Shown: one piece after another, positions 43,040 through 52,750 of the stretch
Layout of the letters: each line of letters starts with the position of its first letter
Position numbering within the stretch: the stretch's first letter is position 1
NCBI GenBank assembly: GCA_003427395.1
Contig: BFEA01000669.1
Location: forward strand, 387,554-446,060
Source: Chara braunii
Lineage: Eukaryota > Streptophyta > Charophyceae > Charales > Characeae
DNA: 58,507 nt
Direction: 5' to 3'
Program-made: the position numbers and the translations under genes
The notes under the pieces: model-generated
Seen by the model: only the letters and a program-made list of their open reading frames with translations
Databases searched by the model: none
What the model was told of the DNA's origin: nothing

Positions 43040-43280
43040 CATGCTCGACTGACCTACCCCTGCATATTTATACTACAACGAAATGAGCAAACAGGCTCGA
43101 CTGACCTACCCATGCAACTGCACGTGAAAGTTTTCGCATGTGGGTTAGTAGCTCGGTAGGGATACACCCCTAAGGGTGGTCACAACCCCTTAGGGAAGTT
43201 AAGTTGTGCCTCGTGGGAACCTAGTGACAACCCCTTAGGAAAGTTAAGTTATGCCTCGCGAGAACCTATCCTGTCGTAGA
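43040..43280. repeat. Direct repeats near LINE-B
   Basis: GCTCGACTGACCTACCC occurs twice (about 43043 and 43091). A 46-bp unit with CAACCCCTTAGG and AAGTTAAGTT occurs twice in tandem (about 43184 and 43230). Confidence 0.75.
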
Positions 43281-43544
43281 GGACGACGCACCTAGCTAGA
43301 GCGACGAAGGGACGACACAACCACGTGTGTCTCAGCAGTTCACGATATTACTTTTGTGTTGTTCCCAAGTTGTCTCCGTAGTTTTTTTTTTACTCTTGTC
43401 TGACGTGGTCCGGAGGGCTATCGCCTTTTGTGAAGAAAGGTGACGGCCGATGCGCTCGACACCGCGATGAAGGCTACACCCAAAGTGAGTAGAGCGGTCT
43501 CGATCCTACATCTAGCATCACTAACCATCAAATACTATGCAAAA

Positions 43545-43690
43545 TAATAATGAATTTTCCGCTAGAATATGAGAAGATACATTCATACAGGAGTCACTTG
43601 TTGCTGCGCTCGTATTAAGGCAAAATAAGAATGAATCTTCTGCTAAAACACAAGAAAATTCACACTGGTAAGTACTCCTTTTTCTAACGC
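43545..43690 (-). repeat. Two tandem copies of the fold-back module
   Basis: GCAAAATAATAATGAATTTTC-CGCTAGAATA and GGCAAAATAAGAATGAATCT-TCTGCTAAAA match the reverse complement of the CTAG/GAAGATTCATTC/CATTTTGC module of both fold-back elements. Confidence 0.6.
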
Positions 43691-43699
43691 TTCTCCCTT

Positions 43700-44748
43700 C
43701 ACCCCGACCTACTACTATTTTTCTACTCATATACTCCTTCATTCATTTCTCTTTCTCCTTTTCCCTTTGTCAATGCCCTTGGTTGAGATCCCGGTCAGGT
43801 TCATGCCATTCCAACAACGCATATGGTCTGCTACTTTGACTAGGCGCAGGTTGAGCTTAGCAAGCATGAAAATCCTTATGAAGAATATTTATCCTGGGCC
43901 TAGCTAAATTACCCCACTGCTGGACTTCGGCCTACCAATTCAACCTACGGTCGGTGAACCCCTACACCGAGCACGTGGTGGGTTGGGTTTCATTTGTGGT
44001 CACATACATTTTGTGAAGTACTAGTGTGAGCGAGGCCTCCACGAGGGGATTCCTCGACATTTTTATTTTTTTTTTCTCTCTCTTTTCTCTCAAATTATTT
44101 TTGCCTTTCACTACCTTCCTACCACTACTCCTAAGACTATATAGAGGGAACCCCTGCAAGCATAGGGCCTCGCAAACGAGGTAAATCATGTTGCCCCCCG
44201 CCCCAACAGCGGTAGTCATGGATGGGTAGGGTTGTCGGTGGGGGTCCGCCTAACACAAAGACCGAGCTCTCTCCACACGTGGTTAACCAGGAGTGTTATT
44301 TTCTGAATGTCACTTGCATACCTAACCAATCGAGGTAGGTCATTGTATATTCCCCAACATTATTGATCTCGCTGCACTACATTCTTTTTTTTTTACCCAT
44401 CTAAGGGACGAGCCCACAAGGCTCCGAAAATATTTATTTTCCATTTTTGGGGATTCGGAGGCCGAACCTCCTCCGGACCCCAGAAAAATGCGGTGTACAT
44501 CATATTCTCATTTTTCCCAACACTGAGAAAGGTGGTGGTGCCCAACAAATTTAATCACCCGTCTCGAACGAGGGAACATGTGGGGGTTGCACCCGACCTG
44601 CACGTGGGTGATACTGACCAGGGGTCGGTCAGTTGGCCGGTAGCATCGGGGCCGAGCTTCTTCGATGGGCCAGTCGTTGTGCCTCCCCTCCAGTTCCCTC
44701 CCTCTACGAACATTTGCAGTCTCTGCTCAATGCCCCTCAAGGGGACCA
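43700..44748. other. No supported gene
   Basis: Unassigned DNA between the fold-back modules and the Penelope-like element. GGATTCGGAGGCCGAACCTC at 44452 is a small palindrome. Confidence 0.4.
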
Positions 44749-44876
44749 ACGTAATATGCAATTAAGTGCGTCAACGACTTGACTAGACCCAAGTGAGATC
44801 ATCCACAACATTCAGGAAAGTGTCGAAAAGGATGAAGTGGACAAAAAAAGCAGAAAACGGGAAAATGAAAAAGTAG

Positions 44877-45252
44877 GAGGAACTGCCATTTCATCAAAAT
44901 GGACATTTCTTATTTTTTTAACGAAATTGAAACTAAGTTTTTTCAACTCTTTTGGTCGAAAACGCAGTCTAAATTTGTTGCTCTTGAGGGTCCAATATTT
45001 TTAAAACGTTGGACCCCCTGTATGTATCTGGACGTAGCTTGAGACCAAAAACATCAAGGCGGTCCCCCCTAGATGTATCTTATCTCAACCTTAGTCCCAA
45101 TACATCCAGGGGGGTCCAGCGTTTTAAAAACGTCGGACCCTCAGGAGCAGCAAAATTAAGACGAGTTTTTGGTCAAAAAAGTTGAAAAAACTCGGTTTAA
45201 GTTTCGTTCAAAAAATAAAAAATGTCCATTTTGACGAAATGGTAGTTGAGGA
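44877..45252. mobile_element. MITE family C with 5-bp target duplication
   Basis: Element 44882-45247 (366 bp) is a long palindrome: the left CTGCCATTTCATCAAAATGG and right ends are inverted, and the arms extend through GGACCCCC blocks almost to the centre. GAGGA flanks it at 44877-44881 and 45248-45252. The other pseudo-LTR (50490-50510) has the uninterrupted site with a single GAGGA. The superfamily is not recognised. Confidence 0.92.
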
Positions 45253-45329
45253 GAAAGAATAATACGTAGATATAAAAAATCTCAAACGCGACTCATGTCA
45301 AAAGAGATACAATAAGTCCTAGTGGTTAG

Positions 45330-45375
45330 GACCTGACTAGTTTCACTCGGCCGCCCCCGACACTCCTCAGGGGCC
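45330..45375 (-). ncRNA. Hammerhead-like motif, downstream pseudo-LTR
   Basis: On the minus strand CTGAGGA, a spacer, GAAAC and TAGTC occur in hammerhead order. The flanking GGCCC and AGGTC can form most of a stem I, with a mismatch at the first pair. Stem II is not convincing. A competing hairpin (45354-45373) is conserved instead. Confidence 0.25.
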
Positions 45376-45909
45376 TTTACTGTCGCGGAAGATGTTGAAC
45401 TTGTAGTTGCTAGACCAATTTATACCCTGCGTATTGATTTGAAATTCACTACACATCGTAGATCACCATCCATGGTTGTGTATCGTAAAGTCAGTCACTA
45501 TTTTCAATACAACTTACCATAAAGCAGCCTCGAACCGTCATCCTTTCATCCAAGACCCAAAAAACTTTTATAACCTTTCCCAACTTGCCACTAGGACATC
45601 CACAAAAACGATAATACCGACCATATTCGTTACTTCCAAAAATATGAGACTTCTCGACCATTTCCCAACTTGCTACCATGACATTTATAGAAATGACAAT
45701 ATCGACCACGTTCGTTATTTCCAAAAACATGAGACTTCTAGACCCACTACCAGAACATCTGCTAACGCCCACATAATCGACAAAACCGGCCACGGTAATT
45801 TCCTCCAAGAAACACACACATCTGCTCAGGTGGTTTATTCATTAGATCCAGATTGACCATCCATGACTCCAATCCCAGTCTCAGTTTCTGAAAACATTAT
45901 GGTCTCACA

Positions 45910-47745
45910 CTACATATCCACGTCTTCTTTGAAATTACCGTTACTCGTGTTAGTATTCGACCCGTACTTCCATCTCATAAAGAGACGGCCCCAACCAGTA
46001 GGGGCCGACACCCATTGATCCCAACAACGAGTAAATTTTGGGGAGAATTTTTTTAATGCACTGTCAAAGTACTCGTCCGGGTAACCACGTAGCCACAACT
46101 CATTCTTCAACGTGAGAAGAAAATGAAATTCAAACCCCGGAATAAATGTGTAGCTCCATGCTTTGTGGAGAAAATAATCAATCACAACGAATTTTTATTG
46201 ACGATTGGAATACGACCGAAAATCTTGGATACTTTGAAATTTCAGCATACTATTGATTTCTCTTTGTTGATTCTTGTGTGCGGCTTGACATACCACTTTC
46301 GCTGGATCTGTCAGGATCCTGATCACACATTCAATGAACTGCCACTTCTGCCTTTTATGATTCATCTGCACCAATGTTAAAGCTTCATCATAACAATCAT
46401 TAAATCGAGTCAAAATATGTTTCACTCGCTGTCTTGAAACTTCATCTTTCGGTTGATATTTGATGAACATTGAGACATCATCCACCATCATGCAACCAGA
46501 CACCAGTTTTTTTTCCCCACCTAACGACGAAAGGAACAAGAATTCATTATGTGTACAGAGAAGACAGGTCAAGGCAAGGCTGGTCATTTTTTCCATTGGA
46601 ATACCCACAATCTGTCGTAATAACTGCCCTGCCACCACAATATATGTGCTCTTTAATTCATATTCAGTGAAAGACAATCATTAAGAATTTTATCAAGCTT
46701 CAACTATCTTCTCATCTCCCCTTTGTCAACCTCACCACCCTCACTTGCTTTCGTACCAGAACTCCCTCAAAAATTTTTCTCAATCAATAGTCCATTATTC
46801 ATCTCAATGTCTGCAATATGGGATGATGAGACAATTAGAAAACATTTGTTTAATATCAAATAAACTCCCAACCAATACATAATTCTTCTTCGCTCACTTG
46901 TTGATACAACCAATCTTATTCATTTAATCGTTCGTTTGTCTGAGGTTGAAATTAAGATTCTCGGGTAGTCTTCACAATAGACAATTGATGGCTCTGACCA
47001 CTCGCCTGGACCCAACAACACACTCTTCAGAGTGCGATCATGGGCATATTGGTCGCCATCTACTCACATCTTTTTGTTTTGGTATACAGTAAACAAGTCT
47101 CATTGTTCATTTTTTCTTTCATGCTCCCAACTTACTGAACCCCCCTTCATCATACATTTGTTTACAGTTTATCCCCACCTTCTTCTCTGACTCCTCTACC
47201 TTCACAAGCGAGGAGTTCTCCAAAAACAATTTACTCATGCCTTGCCCATAAACAATTGGGCAGCTCACAAACGTATCGCCTGAATTGTGATCCAACGACG
47301 GACACATCAGTCCTGCTAACTTCTCCTTATAGGACTGCATTTTTTTAATCTCACATGCCGCCTACTTCTTCATATGAGAATCGATAATACAAGAAGAAAA
47401 AAGTTGAGAATCAATAAGCTAAGATCAGATTTTAAGAAACGAACAAACAGCTTGGAAAAACCGCAAAATTTGAAGTCTGAGGTTATAAATAAAATCGTCT
47501 GCGGAGTTCAACATACTTGAAGGGACACCATACAACAATTCTCCAAGATGAAATGAGACATGAGGACGGACATGAGGAAATTCCTCATCAGCCTTAAAAC
47601 ACTTACACTCAAAATTTTGAATTCTTGTGACCGACTGATGATTGTCAATTATATCTCCCACTGACGTATTACGACACCAAACAACCCTCATACTTCTAAT
47701 CACAATTTTCCTCCTTGCTGGCTCAATATCCAGTTCTCCCACCAA
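45910..47745 (-). pseudogene. Penelope-like reverse transcriptase, broken
   Basis: On the minus strand: an N-terminal part (47745-47425) with FECKCFKADEEFPHVRPHVS; DHNSGDTFVSCPIVYGQGM (about 47300-47240); RWRPICP followed at once by a stop (47064-47041); a motif B-like RQIVGIPMEKMTSLAL (about 46625-46575); motif C as MMVDDVSMFI, with both Asp kept (about 46495-46465); and a thumb-like LWLRGYPDEYFDSALKKF (about 46105-46050). Three or more frame changes or stops separate the blocks. The motif order and the lack of any integrase or RNase H fit a Penelope-like reverse transcriptase. Distinct from both LINE families in the window. Confidence 0.75.
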
Positions 47746-48180
47746 TCGAGCACATACCTTTCAGATTGTTGTTTTACAGTACTTATGATCGTATATGACC
47801 CGAACCACCAACCGTTGATGTATACAAATACCGAATTTCAATGATACGAACCTGGATAACGTAACCCTCAATCAGCCATGTGTTCTCTTTTCATGAAATA
47901 TCTTACTATTGAAAAAACATACACGAGTTTATCCGAATCCCACGTACTCAGACGTTTCCTTGTGCATGGTTGATTTGAAAAGCCAATTAAACTGGGTCTG
48001 ATGTACTACATTGAATATTCTCAGATATATCTCAGAGCCACCACACGCTGACAGAATGGCATGATGACCTCAAAACATAGCAAAACGTCAATCAACCACT
48101 CTTTCACACTCTTCAACTTATCCCGCACATACTCACTCGACACAATCGAGGATCCATAGCACCTCTTTAGTATTTTTCAA

Positions 48181-48432
48181 TTATCGAGTAATTGCGCACC
48201 TCCTCTGCATACAATCGTCACTCTCAGTACTTGCATCTCGACACTCATTCAGTATTCGCATAAGACTACAAGATACCACTCCAGTTGACGAATGAAAAAC
48301 AACCAACAACTTATTCTCAACTACCACCGACTCTCTGATCTCTGTTACGTTCTTCTTACGAATCAATCTTTGTCTTTCCTTTTTTTTCAATTTTCTCTTT
48401 CTCGCCATTTTTTGTCTATATCCGGCGTTCAA
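48181..48432 (-). pseudogene. Basic linker segment of the Penelope-like protein
   Basis: An 83-codon frame between the nuclease and the reverse transcriptase. It has a strongly basic start (RKRKLKKKERQRLIRKKN) and a less distinctive tail. Role unknown; the position suggests an RNA- or DNA-binding linker. Confidence 0.4.
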
Positions 48433-48444
48433 CGAAGCTGAAAA

Positions 48445-48747
48445 TTACATAATAAAAAACTTGTCAACATTTTTAACATCATCCTCTAAACTGCAAAACA
48501 CAGTAATAACCACGTACTTGTCCACTGCATACCGTCGAAGCCACCTCTAAAGTCTCTCGTTCCATCTTCCTTCACTGATAAGCGAACCATCACATACCTT
48601 GTATACATGTTCACTCCCGCGTACGCCAAATTCACACTTAGTACGTCCCACATATATTTGTTGACACCAAAGGGAAATAAGGGCATAAACCAAATGATCC
48701 TTCACCACTTCTCCCGAATGCCACCAATTGAATATATAGGAAATCAA
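48445..48747 (-). pseudogene. GIY-YIG nuclease domain upstream of the reverse transcriptase
   Basis: One frame reads VYALIS, then QQIYVGRT (the GIY and YIG core strands), then R and SEH a few residues on, then SEGRWNERL, a TAG stop (48547-48549), and RWLRRYAVDKYVVI before a TAA at 48445. Spacing and the Arg, Glu and Tyr positions fit a GIY-YIG domain. The stop sits where Tyr is plausible, so a single base change could explain it. In coding orientation the domain comes before the reverse transcriptase, the reverse of canonical Penelope elements. In this family the domain would cut the target DNA to start insertion. Confidence 0.7.
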
Positions 48748-48889
48748 CTTCTTCGCCTACGAAATCTCCTCACATCAAATTAATGTCATAATAATCAACG
48801 AAAATAGGCAATAAAAAAATCTCAGTTGTACATAACTTATAAAAGCAAGCCTAATCTTTACACATTGGTTAGCTAGAGACCATAAGTCA

Positions 48890-49811
48890 GTCGCGTACGA
48901 GAGGGACCCTAAGAATCAGTCGAGTCTCTCCCATCCTCTTTGTCTTCATACTGCGGATCCCCCGCTGCATCATCTGTCACTTCTTGTATTGCTAGTCTTT
49001 TCCCGAATCCCCTTTCCATTTTCTTCGCAATTATCTCAACTATTGTATCCCCAAATGTTGCATATTTGACTCTTTCTTTCAAACAAATTTTTGTCAGGGC
49101 ATCCTTCTTCTTTCCTCTTAACTCCTTTGCTTCTCTGATGAACTCTCACAATCCATTTGTTCACTGATCTCAGTTTCATCGTCTGCTTTCTTCTTTCCTT
49201 TACATGTCCCTTGTGTTGTTGTCGCCCCCTGCTTGTTTTCTGCTTCGTCCAACCTTTCTCAAAAAGTAGATCGTTGTGTCTCTTTTCTATTTGCATCTCG
49301 CTTGCCCAATTTCTCCTTCAACCTCACATTTTCTTGTTCGGCCTCACGACTCCAATTCAACTCTTGTAACCGTAGCCCTTTCAATGCCTCTACTTTCAAA
49401 TATTGCAATTGTCGAAGCTGATCAAGCTTTCTTGGAGACAACTGCGGTGTCACATGTGGCATCTTCGGTTCGACGAAGGTGATGTAGCTATCCGACTACA
49501 TTTGTTGCCAGACTTATTCTCACGATTGTTTCAACATCCGAATTTCCTTCTCTAAGCTCTCCACTTGTTTGCATGCCCTCATCGCCGATTCCATCTTCTG
49601 CTCCATCACCTCTTGTTCTTATATCAAATGCGTCAGAAAAGCATCATCACCTCCACCTTGTTTACTGGTTGATGCTCCCAAATCTGTTTTCTGTGCAATT
49701 TTTGATCTGCAACGATTCAACTTGCTCCTTCAATTTTTCAATCTCTTCCTTGTTAGCCCCAAAGCTCTTACTTGCTTTCATCGCCCCACACACTGCCTCA
49801 AACTTCACATT
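48890..49811 (-). pseudogene. Broken coiled-coil region of the Penelope-like element
   Basis: Minus-strand frames interrupted by stops encode charged helices (for example KGLRLQELNWSREAEQENVR at about 49380-49320) and a basic segment (about 49290-49040). They continue the coiled-coil frame that ends at 49812. Confidence 0.45.
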
Positions 49812-50294
49812 TCATGTGTCGTTCATTTCTTTTTGAAACTCTTCTCTATCCTTATTCTCCTCCAATCTCCTTTCTTTCGATTCTTGTTCTTGCTTCTTCT
49901 TTTCTTTTTCTTGTTGCATTGCTACCATCTTGGCCATCTCCGCATCGTACCACGCCTTTAGTAACGCCACTGTCTCTTCCAAAGCCACCATTCTCTGATT
50001 GGTGTTAAACCAACCAATCCCCTTTGCATACTGCTCACTCGTGCTCGCCTCGTCTGTATTAGCAGATGCGATATTCTGCATAGGTATCATAGATGGAGAT
50101 GAAAGAGGTAGGGGAGGAGGTGGAGAAAGAGAGGTCGTAGGTGGTGTAGGCAACGCCAAAATAAGAGCCGCTTGAGTTGATGTAGATGCTGAGCTGCCTC
50201 CCTGCCTTGGATGTGGACACCATCTTGCAAAGTGATTAGGATCACCGTAGTTGAAGCACGTTCGCACACTTGTCGTTCCAACTACATTCGCCAT
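49812..50294 (-). CDS. Zinc-knuckle, coiled-coil gag-like ORF of the Penelope-like element
   Basis: 160 codons from an ATG at 50294, just inside the upstream pseudo-LTR. Near the start is CFNYGDPNHFARWC, a CCHC knuckle whose second Cys is replaced by Tyr. A Ser/Pro/Thr-rich middle follows, then a heptad-like charged helix with EMAKMVAMQQEKEKKKQEQE. The frame stops at 49812 but coiled-coil coding continues beyond in broken frames, so the original protein was longer. A nucleic-acid-binding, self-associating role is inferred from the knuckle plus coiled coil. The Tyr change and early stop suggest decay. Confidence 0.6.
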   Translation of the reverse strand: MANVVGTTSVRTCFNYGDPNHFARWCPHPRQGGSSASTSTQAALILALPTPPTTSLSPPPPLPLSSPSMIPMQNIASANTDEASTSEQYAKGIGWFNTNQRMVALEETVALLKAWYDAEMAKMVAMQQEKEKKKQEQESKERRLEENKDREEFQKEMNDT

Positions 50295-50562
50295 CGCAAC
50301 ACTTAACAATTTACACAAGGTGGCGAAGCCACACGCCCAGTAGTCTTACTCCTACTGTGGTTACTCTGGGAGTCAAAGTGATATGCAATTCAGTGCGTCA
50401 ATGACTTGACCAGACCCGAGTGAGATCATCCACAACTTTCAGGAAAGTGTCGAGAAGGATGGAGTACACAGAAGAAGTAGGAGGAGAAAGAACGATACGC
50501 AGATATAATAAATCCCAAATGTGACTCATGTCAAAAGAGATACAATAAGTACTGGCGGCTAG

Positions 50563-50608
50563 GACCCGACTAGTTTCAGCCGGCCGCCCCTGACACTCCT
50601 CAGGGGTC
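50563..50608 (-). ncRNA. Hammerhead-like motif, upstream pseudo-LTR
   Basis: Minus strand: GACCC, CTGAGGA, an 18-19-base spacer, GAAAC, TAGTC, GGGTC. GACCC and GGGTC pair perfectly as stem I, and CUGANGA, GAAA and GUC are the hammerhead core words in the right order. The spacer does not form a clean stem II, and a 7-bp hairpin CCCCTGA/TCAGGGG (50587-50606) competes. Canonical Penelope elements are known to carry hammerheads, which makes the motif worth testing. Confidence 0.3.
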
Positions 50609-50880
50609 TTTACTGGTCGCATAAGGTATTGAACATACAGTTGCTAGACCTATTTATACCCTGCGTATTGATCTGAAATTCACTACACATCGTAGATCAC
50701 CATCCAAGGTTGTATATCTTAAAGTCGGTCACTATTTTCAATACAACTTACCACAAAGCAGCCTCAAACTGTCGTCCTTCCTTCCAAGACCCAAAGAACT
50801 TCCAGACCCTTTCCCAATTTGCTACCAGGACATCCACAAAAACGACAATACCGGCCATGTTCGTTACTTCCAAAAACATG

Positions 50881-51008
50881 AGACTTCTAGACACACTACC
50901 AGAACATCTGCTAGACTTCTAGACACACTATAACAACATCTGCTAGACTTCTAGACACACTACCAGAACATCTGCTAGACTTCTAGACACACTACCAGAA
51001 CATCTGCT
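50881..51008. repeat. 32-bp tandem repeat x 4 in pseudo-LTR
   Basis: AGACTTCTAGACACACTACC begins each unit (50881, 50913, 50945, 50977). The other pseudo-LTR has a single unit near 45730. Confidence 0.95.
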
Positions 51009-51244
51009 AAAGCCCACAAAATCGACAAAACCGGCCACCATCATTGCCTCCAAGGAGCACATACATCTGCTCAGGTGGTCTATTTATTAGACCCAGATTG
51101 ACCATCCACCACTCGGATCGCGGTCCCAGTTTCTGAAAACATTCTGGTCCCACACTACATATGCACGTCTTCTTTGAAATTACCCTTACTCATGGCAATA
51201 TTCGATCAACGGCCTAGCTCTAGGTGGTGGGCGCCAAGCTTACT

Positions 51245-51335
51245 GAGGAAGGTACATGAGGCTATCGGGGATTGAACTCTAGACCTCCTGAATGCCACCT
51301 GCGTGCCTTATCAACTGAGCTACCAGTAGGCCCGA
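51245..51335 (-). other. tRNA-like sequence (SINE head or tRNA pseudogene)
   Basis: On the minus strand GGTAGCTCAGTTGATAAGGC is a strong A-box region, and GAGTTCAATCCCC about 35 bases later is a good B box. Acceptor and T stems do not close properly, so a working tRNA is doubtful. Confidence 0.5.
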
Positions 51336-51344
51336 GCTGAAAAA

Positions 51345-51795
51345 CCCCGTGCTGAAAAATGAGCCCCATTAGTCGAATAAAAAGAATGAACTCCAGTACT
51401 GGAGGCTTCTTTTTACCGTTTCCCTGTTTTTTCAAAAGGGGGTAGAGCTCCTTGCGTTATTGTGTCCATCTGGAACTCGTCAGCTGTTTACAGTTGTACA
51501 CGTGTGTACCGTTCAGCCACATAGGGAGGGTTCGTTCACCTTTTCTAGAGGGAATGGACTTGGGGGAAAAAAAAAAAAGGCAGGAAAGCAAGACATGCCC
51601 TTCGCGCTGGTATGCATCTGAAAACCAACATACAGACATCTCTGTCGGTGCTCCCGTGGCACACAGCGTCTAAACCGCAAGGGCCCTGAAATCCATGTCG
51701 ATCTAATTTTTTTTTTTTTTTTTTTTTTTTTTGGGAAAAGCGAGGTCGATCTAATTTCGGTTGTCGTAAGAGACTAAGAAGGAAAGAGACAGAAA

Positions 51796-51835
<40 letters not shown>
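51345..51835. other. No supported gene; two long T tracts
   Basis: T runs at about 51708-51732 and 51799-51834 flank otherwise unassigned DNA. Confidence 0.5.
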
Positions 51836-51847
<12 letters not shown>

Positions 51848-51857
51848 TGTGTGTGTG

Positions 51858-51895
51858 CTGTCTCTTATACACAACAAGATGTGTATAAGAGACAG
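51858..51895. other. Transposase mate-pair junction adaptor (sequencing artefact)
   Basis: CTGTCTCTTATACACA, then ACA, then AGATGTGTATAAGAGACAG: two inverted Tn5 mosaic ends in the 38-base layout of a circularised mate-pair library, with three bases changed in the middle. This is not genomic sequence. Confidence 0.95.
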
Positions 51896-52066
51896 GGAGA
51901 GACGAGTTCTGGCCTCGTTTGTTAAAAATTTGGAGAAAACTTTTCCCCCCGACTCGCCCACACCCAGACAAGTGGGAGGAGGTGGCAAGACAACCCCTCT
52001 TCGGGACCCGGTGGATCACCAACGAACAGAGCCAGATTTTCTGTAGCACCGACACCCCATGGAAAG
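51896..52066. other. Chimeric LINE-A fragment (assembly artefact)
   Basis: 171 bases identical to 32764-32934 except one base (51922 T against 32790 C). It begins at the adaptor and ends at an unresolved base (52067), so it was probably carried in by a mate-pair read from a LINE-A copy and used in gap filling. Confidence 0.85.
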
Positions 52067-52067
52067 N

Positions 52068-52132
<65 letters not shown>
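52068..52132. repeat. (GT)n microsatellite
   Basis: About 32 GT units. A shorter GT run lies at 51835-51857, so the artefact was probably inserted into one GT repeat. Confidence 0.95.
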
Positions 52133-52133
<1 letters not shown>

Positions 52134-52142
52134 CATCTTCTT

Positions 52143-52260
52143 GTCTCTTGCCGGTGGGGGCAGAGAGGGCGGGCTTGGGGAGTCGTTGAGGTTTGGAGGC
52201 GGTTCATCTTTCGTGTCTCTTGCCGGTGGGGGCAGAGAGGGAGGGAGGAAAGAAGGGAGA
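52143..52260. repeat. Tandem repeat GTCTCTTGCCGGTGGGGGCA
   Basis: Two units of about 71 bp start at 52143 and 52214. Confidence 0.85.
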
Positions 52261-52522
52261 GGAGCAGAGAGGAAAGGGAGGAGGAAGTCCAGAACTGGTC
52301 GTCTTACGATAGCCGTGCTGCTCAGGCGAAGGTTGCACGAACGAAGAGGAGAGAGAGAGAGAGTAGGTGGGAAGAGCAGAAGGGAAGGAGTAGAAAAAAA
52401 TATCAATTTTTTTTTTTTTTTTTTTTGCACCTGGGTGTTTGGGATCCATCGCGGAAGTTTCGTGTTCGTGGTTGCTTTACAATCTCGCGACACGTGGCAA
52501 GGAGGAGTCGCGACACGTGGCG

Positions 52523-52697
52523 ATGTCGACTGGAGATGGATATGTCGGAAATGCGGCGGACGCGGCGCGTATCCGCCGACTCACTCAACAAAGGGAGGAG
52601 GAGAGACGGAGGATAGAAGAGATGAAGAAGAAATCTGCGGAGGGGCAAGCTGGTCTCCTTCAGTTTGGCTCTAGCACATCGGAGGTTAGATCAGATC
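52523..52697 (+). CDS. Possible first exon of a coiled-coil protein
   Basis: An ATG frame begins MSTGDGYVGNAADAARIRRL and continues with a charged helix (TQQREEERRRIEEMKKKSAE) to about codon 57, then runs into a long T tract. GAG-GTTAGA near 52685 could be a splice donor. From memory, similar N-termini are common among Chara predicted proteins, often next to retroelement sequence. No downstream exon could be recognised. Confidence 0.35.
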
Positions 52698-52698
52698 T

Positions 52699-52738
<40 letters not shown>

Positions 52739-52750
52739 TTAAGAATCTGT

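Larger units (their letters stand above)
44749..45975 (-). mobile_element. Penelope-like element: downstream pseudo-LTR
   Basis: Direct repeat of 50377-51205, roughly 80-85 percent identical by eye once the 366-bp MITE at 44882-45247 is removed. Shared landmarks: TATGCAATTnAGTGCGTCAA, GCGTATTGAT, CACTACACATCGTAGATCAC, CCGGCCAC and CACGTCTTCTTTGAAATTAC. In the coding orientation (minus) this copy lies 3' of the reverse transcriptase. Penelope-like elements often carry such repeats because they insert as tandem or partial copies. Confidence 0.8.
50377..51205 (-). mobile_element. Penelope-like element: upstream pseudo-LTR
   Basis: Partner of 44749-45975 in direct orientation; ends with CACGTCTTCTTTGAAATTAC. 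It lacks the MITE present in the partner and has a fourfold 32-bp expansion at 50881-51008, where the partner has one unit. Confidence 0.8.

Noticed and set aside
44749-51205. A conventional LTR retrotransposon
   Set aside because: No integrase, protease or RNase H signature and no tRNA primer site were found; the reverse transcriptase blocks and the GIY-YIG-like block fit a Penelope-like element better.
51245-51335. A functional tRNA gene on the minus strand
   Set aside because: The A and B boxes are good but the cloverleaf does not close; SINE head or pseudogene is more likely.
51896-52066. A third genuine LINE-A insertion
   Set aside because: It is bounded by a library adaptor and an N, and is nearly identical to 32764-32934, so it is treated as an assembly artefact.
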